From JAFGQE01 sp046484775 (GTDB lineage Bacteria; Bacillota; Clostridia; DUPQ01), in NCBI GenBank assembly GCA_046484775.1, contig JAWOIG010000026.1, forward strand, positions 1 to 6,736: a DNA stretch of 6,736 nucleotides, given 5' to 3'. Under the pieces are notes generated by a model. That model did not search any database. It was given only the letters and a program-made list of their open reading frames with translations, and was not told the DNA's origin. Position numbers and translations under genes: made by a program. Positions 1 through 6,584 of this stretch are shown one piece after another (positions within the stretch are counted from its first letter, which is position 1; each line of letters begins with the position of its first letter).

Positions 1-1
1 G

Positions 2-2071
2 TCACAGGAGAGAATGGCTGTGGTTGTCGCCCCGGCTGATGCCGCCGGTTTCATCGAACTGGCCGGAAAAGAGAACCTTGAATGCGCGGTTGTTGCGGAA
101 GTAAACGGCGGGAACCGTCTGCAAATGTTTTGGAACGGCAGCTGCATCGTCGATTTATCCAGGGAATTCCTGGATACGAATGGTGCCGCACAACATGCTT
201 CGGTACAAGTTGATAATCCTGCAGATGAATCATATTTTGATAATCCAGTCGAAAATAACCTTGCAAAAAAGCTCGGAAGCTTGAATTCATGTTCCATGAA
301 AGGCCTTGCGGAGAGATTTGATTCAAGCATCGGTGCCGGCAGTGTCATCATGCCATTCGGGGGAAAACACCAAATGACGCCTCAGGAAGGAATGGCCGCC
401 AAGCTTCCTGTAGACAAAGGTGATACAAACACGGCGACGATCATGACGTTCGGCTATAATCCCCGCATTGGTTCATGGAGTCCGTTTCATGGTGCATTAT
501 ATGCAGTATTGGAAAGTGTTTCCAAGGTGGTCGCGATGGGAGGCGATGCTTCAAAGATCCGTCTGACTCTGCAGGAATATTTTGAAAAGCTGGGCAAGGA
601 CCCCTCTAAGTGGGGCAAACCATTTTCCGCATTGCTGGGAGCTTATTATGCTCAAAAAAAATTGGGTGTCCCTGCAGTCGGAGGCAAGGACAGCATGTCC
701 GGAACCTTCATGGACATTGATGTTCCTCCTACGCTTGTCTCGTTTGCCGTTGCGGTCGATGAAGCGAGCAAAGTAGTTTCCTCGGAGTTCAAGAAGCCGG
801 GATCGGATGTGGTTCTGGTCGGTTTGCCGGTCGATGAGGATCATATTCCCGATTTGACCGTTGCCATGGAAAAGTACAGGGAATTCAAGATGTACGTTGA
901 CAAGGGACAGGTCTTGTCCGCCATGACCGTAAAGGAAGGCGGAATCGCTGAAACGGTTGCAAAGATGGGATTCGGCAATGGAATAGGCTTCATAAGCAAT
1001 GGCGCGCTTGCAGAGAACGATTATCACAAGGCGATGTACGGATGCATTGTCGCAGAAGTTGCCGGGGGTACGGCTTTTCCGGTAATCGGAACTACGGTTG
1101 AGGAAAAGAATGTTGTAATAGAGGGAACGGAATACTCTTTGGATGAACTGGAGGATGTCTTTACGCAAACACTTGAAGAGGTGTTTCCGACCAAAACAGA
1201 AACAAGTGCTGGGAATCCCCGTGAGGAGTTGCATGAATTTGAAAAGCATATTTTGGTTCGCAAAGGAATAGCCAGGCCAAGGGTATTCATACCGGTATTC
1301 CCGGGAACGAACTGCGAGTATGATTCCGGTTATGCTTTCGAAAAAGCGGGGGCTGAATCAAGCCTAATGGTATTTAGAAATATTTCCGCGGAGGATGTCC
1401 GGGAATCCGTTGATATGATGGCGAAGTTAATCAGAGAGAGCAATATAATAATGATACCGGGCGGGTTCAGCGCAGGTGATGAACCGGAAGGTTCCGGCAA
1501 ATTCATTGCAACAGTATTCAGAAACCCATATGTTTCGGAAGCGGTCATGGAATTATTGGAGAATAAGGACGGACTCATTTTGGGCATATGCAATGGATTC
1601 CAGGCGCTTATTAAGCTCGGTCTGCTTCCATTTGGTGAAATCCGGCCCATGGCCGGAGACAGTCCGACACTTACATTCAACTCTATAGGGAGGCATGTGT
1701 CCCGAATGGTTGATACAAAAGTAGTATCAAATAAATCCCCCTGGCTCAGCCTTGTCAGCGTAGGCGACATACATACGATTCCCGTAAGCCATGGTGAGGG
1801 CAGGTTTATTGCGGATGAAAGTCATTTCGGGGAGTTGTTCGGGAATGGACAGATTGCGACCCAATACGTCGACCCTGATGGCAGGCCAACCTATGATTCG
1901 AGATTCAACCCCAATGGCTCGATGCATGCCGTAGAAGGAATAACCAGTGTGGACGGCAGGATATTCGGAAAGATGGGCCATTCGGAAAGAATAGGAAATC
2001 ATGTTTACAGAAATATACCCGGCGACAAGAATCAGCTGATTTTTGAATCCGGTGTAAGATACTTCAGATAG
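2..2071 (+). CDS. purL: Phosphoribosylformylglycinamidine synthase, single-chain PurL-PurQ type (5'-partial)
   Basis: FGAM synthase converts FGAR, glutamine and ATP to FGAM in the fourth step of purine synthesis, in the cytosol. The frame is open to the left edge and reads SQER before the Met at 14, so that Met is internal. Single-chain enzymes of this kind run to roughly 1,250 residues, so nearly half is missing. Numbering from the Met at 14, residues 1-60 close the first AIRS-C half. Residues about 105-390 are the second synthetase half, with FGYNPRIGSWSPFHGALY near 146-163 and GGKDSMSG at 223-230. Residues about 422-685 are the glutamine amidotransferase domain, with FPGTNCEYD at 429-437 and GICNGFQ at 524-530. 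The likely triad is Cys526, His656 and Glu658. The last two lie in MGHSER, where many PurQ proteins have HPER. PurL and PurQ activities are fused. The stop overlaps the next gene's ribosome binding site. Confidence 0.96.
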   Translation, partial: SQERMAVVVAPADAAGFIELAGKENLECAVVAEVNGGNRLQMFWNGSCIVDLSREFLDTNGAAQHASVQVDNPADESYFDNPVENNLAKKLGSLNSCSMKGLAERFDSSIGAGSVIMPFGGKHQMTPQEGMAAKLPVDKGDTNTATIMTFGYNPRIGSWSPFHGALYAVLESVSKVVAMGGDASKIRLTLQEYFEKLGKDPSKWGKPFSALLGAYYAQKKLGVPAVGGKDSMSGTFMDIDVPPTLVSFAVAVDEASKVVSSEFKKPGSDVVLVGLPVDEDHIPDLTVAMEKYREFKMYVDKGQVLSAMTVKEGGIAETVAKMGFGNGIGFISNGALAENDYHKAMYGCIVAEVAGGTAFPVIGTTVEEKNVVIEGTEYSLDELEDVFTQTLEEVFPTKTETSAGNPREELHEFEKHILVRKGIARPRVFIPVFPGTNCEYDSGYAFEKAGAESSLMVFRNISAEDVRESVDMMAKLIRESNIIMIPGGFSAGDEPEGSGKFIATVFRNPYVSEAVMELLENKDGLILGICNGFQALIKLGLLPFGEIRPMAGDSPTLTFNSIGRHVSRMVDTKVVSNKSPWLSLVSVGDIHTIPVSHGEGRFIADESHFGELFGNGQIATQYVDPDGRPTYDSRFNPNGSMHAVEGITSVDGRIFGKMGHSERIGNHVYRNIPGDKNQLIFESGVRYFR

Positions 2072-2074
2072 GAG
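2070..2074 (+). promoter_or_regulatory. Ribosome binding site of the PHP gene, overlapping the purL stop
   Basis: AGGAG begins inside the TAG stop of purL and lies four bases before the ATG at 2079. The spacing is short but usable. The overlap implies that the PHP gene is read from the purL transcript and may be translationally coupled to it. It also supports 2079 as the start. Confidence 0.7.
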
Positions 2075-2078
2075 AATA

Positions 2079-2741
2079 ATGGGATTATACGAGATTCATT
2101 GCCATACCTGCGAAGTCAGCATATGCGGACGGGTTGATGCAGAGAGAGTGGTGCAGCAGCACAAGGAAGCCGGATATGAAGGCATTTGCATTACGGACCA
2201 TTATTACAACGGTTACTTTGAAAGCAACAGGCCGCTGAGCGACAGGGATATTGTTGAAAGTTATCTTCTAGGATACAGAAAGGCCTCGGCATATGGGGAA
2301 AAAATAGGACTGAAGGTCTTTCTTGGCATGGAATTGAGATTCACCGAAAATCCTAATGATTATCTGGTTTTTGGCATAACGGAAGATATGATCTATTCAA
2401 ATCCAAGGATGTTCGAAATGGGCCTGGAATTTTTTTCCGAGTCTTTAAAAGATAGCGGCATCCTGTTAATACAGGCCCATCCATTCAGAAATCATATGAT
2501 TCCGGCCGATCCTTTGTTTTTGGATGGAATAGAGGCAATTAATGCAAACCCGAGACACGACGCGAAAAACCATATGGCAACAGCTTATGCGGATAGGCAT
2601 GGGTTGATCAAGACAGCGGGAAGCGATTATCATCAAGAATGTGATATCGCACTGGCGGCAATAGACTTTCCCGGAGAATTGAATGATGTCAGGGATATGA
2701 TATCGGCGCTTAGAACCGGAGAATACAAAATTGTCGGATGA
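2079..2741 (+). CDS. Standalone PHP-domain metal-dependent phosphoesterase
   Basis: This 220-residue protein is a single PHP (polymerase and histidinol phosphatase) domain, a metal-binding TIM-like barrel that hydrolyses phosphoesters. The expected metal-ligand motifs appear in order: HCH at residues 7-9, TDH at 39-41, Glu85 in GMELRF, His134 in QAHPFR, and SDYH at 182-185. There is no signal peptide or membrane segment, so it is cytosolic. It has no polymerase or DNA-binding part, and it is shorter than typical HisK-type histidinol phosphatases (about 260-270 residues). No histidine-biosynthesis gene is adjacent. The substrate is therefore unknown; small-molecule phosphoesters, nucleotide 3',5'-bisphosphates and oligonucleotides are known for relatives. 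It starts 7 bp after purL and is probably co-transcribed with it. The family call is firm, the specific role is not. Confidence 0.88.
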   Translation: MGLYEIHCHTCEVSICGRVDAERVVQQHKEAGYEGICITDHYYNGYFESNRPLSDRDIVESYLLGYRKASAYGEKIGLKVFLGMELRFTENPNDYLVFGITEDMIYSNPRMFEMGLEFFSESLKDSGILLIQAHPFRNHMIPADPLFLDGIEAINANPRHDAKNHMATAYADRHGLIKTAGSDYHQECDIALAAIDFPGELNDVRDMISALRTGEYKIVG

Positions 2742-2783
2742 TCTCCGCAATGCCAATTAAGATATAAGATCAAGGAAATAGTT

Positions 2784-3827
2784 ATGAAAAAGAAAGCGAT
2801 ATATATTTTGGATGAAAACGCCTTTGACAAAATCTATGGCTGTGATGAGCGCAGCAGGATTTCTGATTTGGTTGATATATGTGCAGATCCGCTGACAGCC
2901 GGGATGGCAAGAGAAAAGCCCGACCTGCTCAGTGATTGCGAGATAATAATTTCAGGCTGGGGCGGTCCTTGTATTGACAAGTGTTTTTTGCAGAAAGCTC
3001 CAAGGCTTGAAGCTGTATTTTATGGTGCAGGTTCAATCAGGGGGATAGTTACACCTGATTTCTGGGATTTTGGAATAATTATCACGAGTTCCTGGGCTGC
3101 GAATGCAATTCCGGTAGCGGAATATACATTTGCGCAGATCATTCTGTGTCTGAAAAACGCATTTGCCCTGAATAAAATCTATTGCAATGATTTTATCCCT
3201 TCAGAAGGTTCATTCAAACAATCCTTTCAAAGACACACCGGGTATTTTGAAGAGGGTAAAATGCTGCATGGTGCATATGGAACGACTGTAGGAATAATAT
3301 CACTTGGCATGATAGGAAGGATGGTATGCGAAAGACTCAGCAGCCTCGACGTAAGGATAGTCGCATATGACCCATATGCGGATAGGGACTATGCAAAAAG
3401 CAAGGGGATTGAATTGCTTTCGCTTGAGGATTTATTCAAATTTTGCCATGTGATATCCTTGCATGCGCCATGGCTGCCTGCTACAGAGAAAATGATCAAT
3501 AAGGAGCACTTTCAATCAATGATGCCCGGCGCTGCTTTCATAAATACGGCAAGAGGCGCAATTGTGGACGAGGCGGCCATGATAGAGGTGCTTTTGGAAA
3601 GACAAGACCTGACGGCCGTGCTTGATGTCACGCATCCCGAACCGCCCGGGGCCGGATCAAAACTTTATTCGCTTGAAAATGTTTTTCTGACTCCCCACAT
3701 AGCAGGTTCAGTCGATGATGAATGCCGGCGCATGGGGAAATATACAGTAGATGAATTGGAAAGATATATCAATGGCGAAAAACTCAAATATAGAATAACA
3801 AAAGATCAGTTTCAAAATATGGCATAA
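2784..3827 (+). CDS. D-isomer-specific 2-hydroxyacid dehydrogenase family protein
   Basis: This 347-residue cytosolic protein belongs to the NAD(P)-dependent D-2-hydroxyacid dehydrogenase family, which interconverts 2-hydroxy and 2-keto acids. Residues 1 to about 105 and 305-347 form the catalytic domain, and about 110-300 the Rossmann domain. The nucleotide loop is VGIISLGMIG at 169-178, followed by YDPY with Asp196. That acidic residue normally favours NAD over NADP. The catalytic residues are present: Arg257 in NTARG, Glu286 in HPEPP and His305 in TPHIAG. Ser173 replaces the first Gly of the usual GxGxxG. The substrate cannot be read from the sequence; there is no ACT domain as in many SerA proteins. 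AAGGA at 2772-2776 precedes the ATG by seven bases. The gene lies 42 bp after the PHP gene with no visible terminator between, so the two may share a transcript. Confidence 0.9.
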   Translation: MKKKAIYILDENAFDKIYGCDERSRISDLVDICADPLTAGMAREKPDLLSDCEIIISGWGGPCIDKCFLQKAPRLEAVFYGAGSIRGIVTPDFWDFGIIITSSWAANAIPVAEYTFAQIILCLKNAFALNKIYCNDFIPSEGSFKQSFQRHTGYFEEGKMLHGAYGTTVGIISLGMIGRMVCERLSSLDVRIVAYDPYADRDYAKSKGIELLSLEDLFKFCHVISLHAPWLPATEKMINKEHFQSMMPGAAFINTARGAIVDEAAMIEVLLERQDLTAVLDVTHPEPPGAGSKLYSLENVFLTPHIAGSVDDECRRMGKYTVDELERYINGEKLKYRITKDQFQNMA

Positions 3828-3848
3828 GAGACAGTTTTCAATCTGAAT

Positions 3849-3934
3849 GGGGAAACTTAAGGGGGACAGGTCTGCGCAGCAAGGGCTAGGAAGTGGGGAC
3901 AGGTCTGGTCATAGGTCTGAATGGGGACAGGTTT
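3849..3934 (+). repeat. Cluster of GGGGACAGG direct repeats
   Basis: Three exact copies of GGGGACAGG lie at 3862-3870, 3895-3903 and 3923-3931, with a degenerate copy, GGGGAAAC, at 3849-3856. The first two are followed by TCTG and the third by TTT. CTGAATGGGGA occurs twice (3843-3853 and 3917-3927), and GGTCTG occurs three times (3869-3874, 3902-3907, 3914-3919). No inverted copy (CCTGTCCC) was seen in the window. From memory, similar GGGGACAGGT strings are scattered between genes in many anaerobe genomes, often near IS200-like or REP-associated Y1 transposases. No transposase is present here, so a mobile or REP-like origin is inference. Confidence 0.7.
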
Positions 3935-3962
3935 CATTTTGCAGGACTCAATTTGGTTTAGG

Positions 3963-3981
3963 TTGCAGGATAGGCCTGCAA
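3963..3981. promoter_or_regulatory. Perfect 7-bp inverted repeat, candidate operator
   Basis: TTGCAGG (3963-3969) is followed by a five-base spacer and its exact reverse complement CCTGCAA (3975-3981). A further direct half-site, TTGCAGGA, lies at 3939-3946, 24 bp upstream of the same eight bases at 3963. The palindrome covers the proposed -35 element and most of the spacer of the promoter at 3963-3991, a position where a bound regulator would block RNA polymerase. No T-run follows, so an intrinsic terminator is unlikely. The symmetry is seen directly; the operator role is inference. Confidence 0.55.
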
Positions 3982-3991
3982 TATGTATAAT
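3963..3991 (+). promoter_or_regulatory. Sigma-A-like promoter of the URO-D-like / mltG pair
   Basis: A perfect TATAAT -10 hexamer at 3986-3991 lies 17 bp after TTGCAG (3963-3968), which matches the TTGACA consensus at only three of six positions. Transcription would start near 3998, giving a leader of about 40 bases before the ATG at 4040. It is the only good promoter I see in the 212-bp gap, which is the longest gap between genes in the window. Confidence 0.6.
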
Positions 3992-4029
3992 TTGTTTTAG
4001 CAATCAAGCCGCGGCAAGCAGCTGACGAC

Positions 4030-4034
4030 AGGAG
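4030..4034 (+). promoter_or_regulatory. Ribosome binding site of the URO-D-like gene
   Basis: AGGAG lies five bases before the ATG at 4040 and supports this start. Confidence 0.75.
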
Positions 4035-4039
4035 ATTAT

Positions 4040-5071
4040 ATGAAGCCAAGGGAAATTATCAGAAGAGTAATAGAGTTTGACAATCCGCCCAGAATAGGTT
4101 ATGACCTTAAATACGATCATTATACGGACTTCAGGGGACTTGACATGAGACGGAATAAGAGGCCTGAGCTTGAATGGCAGAAACCTTCATTTTTTGAGGA
4201 TAAATTCCCAAAATACAAGAATTTCAATGGTTTTCTTCATCTTGATGATTTTGGGAACCTTTGGGGAAAGATGTCGCATGACCTTACCGGAGGCGGGGAG
4301 GTCCTTGAAGGAGTTTTAAAAAATTGGGATGATATAGAGGATATCAAGATGCCGGATTGGGATAATCCGGAGAGATATGCTCATCTTCCTGAATTAAAGA
4401 AAGCACAGGAGGATTACTGGCAGGTCGGCTGGCTCGGAGGTTTTCCATTTTCAATAATGAGATATATGAGAAAGCTGGAGAATTTTCTGATGGACATAAT
4501 TATCGAAAAAGAGAATGTCTGGATTCTGAACGAAAAAGTTGTAAAAATGCTTCTTGGGATGATAGACAATTACGGTAAAGTCGGGGCTGACTGCATATTC
4601 TTCTGCGAAGACTGGGGGCTTCAGGACAGGTTGATGATTCATCCCGATCTATGGAGGGAAATGTTCAAGCCTTCATTCAAAGTGCTTTGCGACAGGGCAA
4701 AGGAATATAATATGAAAGTTTTCATGCATTCATGCGGATATATTTATGAGATACTTGAAGACTTGATAGAAGTAGGAATAGAAGTATTCCAGTTCGATCA
4801 GCCGTCCCTGATGGGAATGGAAAGGGTAGCTGCCATATTTGATAAAAGGGCGACGCTTTTTGCTGAAACAGACATACAGAAGGTGCTTCCTACCGGCGAT
4901 CAGAAACTTATAGAGGAAACAACGGAAAGAATGGTCAGGCTCTTCCATAAAAACGGCGGATTCATTGCCAGGGATTATGGGGATTACAGGACCATACAAG
5001 TAAAACAGGAATGGGCTCAGTGGATGAGGGATAAATTTTACGAAATAGGGGGAGCTCCGGAAGAGCTGTAA
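4040..5071 (+). CDS. Uroporphyrinogen decarboxylase (URO-D)-like protein
   Basis: This 343-residue cytosolic protein has the look of the URO-D / cobalamin-methyltransferase superfamily, a TIM barrel. It starts KPREIIRRVIEFDNPPR, close to the REVV.A..F..PDR opening common in the uncharacterised branch. It has FFCEDWGLQD at 187-196, IHPDLWREMFKP at 200-211 and FMHSCGYIYEIL at 228-239. The His-Ser-Cys-Gly at 230-233 matches the first two zinc ligands (HxC) of methyltransferases such as MtaA. The last expected Cys, in the C-terminal GG(Y/F)I motif, is absent: the sequence reads GGFIARDYGDYRTIQ at 306-320, and no Cys occurs after residue 232. True haem HemE is unlikely because its N-terminal arginine motif and haem-pathway neighbours are missing. 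The function is unknown. It follows a promoter with an overlapping palindrome and sits 3 bp before mltG. Confidence 0.85.
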   Translation: MKPREIIRRVIEFDNPPRIGYDLKYDHYTDFRGLDMRRNKRPELEWQKPSFFEDKFPKYKNFNGFLHLDDFGNLWGKMSHDLTGGGEVLEGVLKNWDDIEDIKMPDWDNPERYAHLPELKKAQEDYWQVGWLGGFPFSIMRYMRKLENFLMDIIIEKENVWILNEKVVKMLLGMIDNYGKVGADCIFFCEDWGLQDRLMIHPDLWREMFKPSFKVLCDRAKEYNMKVFMHSCGYIYEILEDLIEVGIEVFQFDQPSLMGMERVAAIFDKRATLFAETDIQKVLPTGDQKLIEETTERMVRLFHKNGGFIARDYGDYRTIQVKQEWAQWMRDKFYEIGGAPEEL

Positions 5072-5074
5072 TTT

Positions 5075-6412
5075 ATGGCTTTTGATTTTAAAAAAATCAA
5101 ATCGGGGTTCAAGGAAGTTCTTGAAAAATGCATCAATGGCATCAAGGACTTTATAAACTATGTTAAGGTGAAGATAGAAATGAATAAACAAAAGAAAAAA
5201 GCATCAATTTCAAAGAAGCCTTCTGGAAAAAGAACTACTGCCAGAAAAGCATATGCGGAATCTCAAAAGAGGGAAGCTCATGAGAAAGAAAAAAAAAGCG
5301 TTTCCAAAACCACAAGGACAGTCAAACTAAGAAAAAGCAATATGCGCCTTATAGGCGGCAGAATTTTTTGGCTGGCCTTTTTAGTATCGCTTGTCATCCT
5401 CGGTATATTCTGCTACAGGCTTACAAATGATTTCATCATTGACCGCAACAAAACGAATATACCTGAGCTTATCGGAGCCCTTGATGAAACAAACAGCTTT
5501 CAAATCAATATACCGAGGGGTTCACGGACAAGTGACATAGCTGATATTCTTATAGAAAATGGGATTATAAGTGATAAAAAGATCATGGGGTATACTTATT
5601 TCGAACTTTATTCGAAACTGATGGGCAATGACGGAGGATATAAATCCGGAAACCATTGGATAAATTCAAGCATCGAATATGACAATCCTGTCGGTTACGA
5701 TATGCTTGTTTTTATTTTTTCACAGAATCCAATACCGAATCCAACTGCCACGATATTCTTTGCCGAAGGTCTGACATTCAACCAGACCATGAAAAAATTC
5801 CTGGACAATGAATTTTTTGATGCGGTAAGATTCAAGGATGTCAGCAATAATTATGATTTCGGTTACTCGTTCATTGACGGAATCCCGCAAAACAATCGTT
5901 ACAACAGGCTTGAAGGCTATCTTTTCCCCGATACTTATATTTTCGACAAGACAAAACCGGAAGAAGAAGCAATAGACAAGATGCTGCGTAATTTCGAGGT
6001 TAAGTTCAAAGATATTTATATTGAACGACTTGAAGTAATAGGCAGGACTATGGATGAGATAATAATAATTGCGTCGCTTATTGAAAAAGAAGCACAGATT
6101 GACACTGAGAGGGAAATAATCGCGGGTGTCATATACAACAGGCTTAATACAACTGATGCATCCTTGAACTATCTGCAGATTGATGCCACGATACAATACT
6201 ATTTCCTAAATGAAACAGGCAGCGTCAAGGAGCCTTTACTTACGGAGGATACGCTGATTTCCAGTCCTTACAATACATACAAATTCCCGGGGCTTCCACC
6301 GGGGCCAATCTGTAATCCGGGTGAAAATTCCATAATAGCAGCACTGTATCCTGAAACACATAATTATTATTATTATGGATCACGGACACGGAGGCACTGG
6401 TTGCAGTGGTGA
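5075..6412 (+). CDS. mltG: Endolytic murein transglycosylase MltG (YceG-like), 3' end replaced at a junction
   Basis: MltG cleaves nascent glycan strands and sets peptidoglycan chain length at the inner membrane. Residues 1-95 are a Lys/Arg-rich cytosolic tail. Residues 97-116 form one membrane span (IFWLAFLVSLVILGIFCYRL). About 143-215 is a LysM-like part and about 222-434 the catalytic YceG domain. The catalytic Glu is probably Glu337 in ASLIEKEA, matching Glu218 of E. coli. Also present are GVIYNRLN at 351-358, LQIDATIQY at 367-375, SSPYNTYKFPGLPPGPICNPG at 396-415 (two adjoining motifs) and ETHNYYYY at 427-434. Family members continue with FVAD..G.H.F and about 35 residues in all. Here homology ends at about 6376 and eleven unrelated residues run to a stop. 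The start is 3 bp after the previous stop, behind a weak GGAAGAG at 5059-5065, suggesting coupling. The identity is firm; the C-terminus is not genuine. Confidence 0.92.
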   Translation: MAFDFKKIKSGFKEVLEKCINGIKDFINYVKVKIEMNKQKKKASISKKPSGKRTTARKAYAESQKREAHEKEKKSVSKTTRTVKLRKSNMRLIGGRIFWLAFLVSLVILGIFCYRLTNDFIIDRNKTNIPELIGALDETNSFQINIPRGSRTSDIADILIENGIISDKKIMGYTYFELYSKLMGNDGGYKSGNHWINSSIEYDNPVGYDMLVFIFSQNPIPNPTATIFFAEGLTFNQTMKKFLDNEFFDAVRFKDVSNNYDFGYSFIDGIPQNNRYNRLEGYLFPDTYIFDKTKPEEEAIDKMLRNFEVKFKDIYIERLEVIGRTMDEIIIIASLIEKEAQIDTEREIIAGVIYNRLNTTDASLNYLQIDATIQYYFLNETGSVKEPLLTEDTLISSPYNTYKFPGLPPGPICNPGENSIIAALYPETHNYYYYGSRTRRHWLQW

Positions 6413-6503
6413 GCGTACTCCCTATCTTAAAGATGAAGGTTGCATTGGCGTCGCCTTCGGCATCCAAAGAAAGTGGCCCTGATAGTTGGGCGGCATCGCT
6501 AAA
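6381..6503 (-). pseudogene. DUF3494 (ice-binding-like) domain fragment
   Basis: On the minus strand one frame reads FSDAAQLSGPLSLDAEGD, then NATFIFKIGSTLTTATSASV. This is the conserved core of DUF3494 domains, whose usual form is close to F.ssaqLtGtLtLdaqGd.nAvFiFqigstLtta. These are secreted beta-solenoid ice-binding or adhesin-like proteins. Only about 41 residues match. The upstream GVY motif and the downstream NVFW part are missing, and the flanking residues belong to other sequences. It is antiparallel to MltG and starts within a few bases of where MltG homology ends. It is a fragment with no start and no ribosome binding site. Confidence 0.7.
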
Positions 6504-6584
6504 GACAAGCACCATCTGCGTCTGGAGATGGTCGTACCACCGAGCCGTGACCAGCTCATTCCCTGGCTCAAGCAGGGCAAAGGC
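6495..6584 (+). pseudogene. Fragment resembling a family 3 solute-binding / MltF-type domain
   Basis: The plus-strand frame reads AKDKHHLRLEMVVPPSRDQL followed by IPWLKQGKG. This matches the pattern where periplasmic solute-binding domains of family 3, including the N-terminal part of MltF-like transglycosylases, have (F)AK..g.kLe.vv.ps.d.LiP.L..GkgD. Only about 28 residues are present. At the position where GD would follow GK, the sequence changes into malate synthase in the same frame. A TAG at 6483 closes the frame upstream, so there is no intact start. The family call rests on a short pattern from memory and is tentative. Confidence 0.45.

Noticed and set aside
551..1249. 232-codon open frame on the minus strand within purL
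   Set aside because: It lies fully antisense to a well-conserved FGAM synthase region, has no recognisable domain, and is a by-product of purL codon use.
2079..2741. Histidinol phosphatase HisK
   Set aside because: It is shorter than typical HisK and is not next to any histidine-biosynthesis gene. The sequence supports only the general PHP family.
3849..3934. GGGGACAGG repeats as a CRISPR array
   Set aside because: The units are about 9-13 bp with uneven short gaps, far below CRISPR repeat and spacer sizes, and no cas gene is present.
3963..3981. Hairpin as an intrinsic terminator of the dehydrogenase gene
   Set aside because: The stem is only 7 bp, no T-run follows, and it lies 135 bp after the stop inside a good promoter.
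4040..5071. Haem-pathway HemE
   Set aside because: It has the HxC motif of the methyltransferase-like branch, lacks HemE's N-terminal arginine-rich signature, and has no haem genes beside it.
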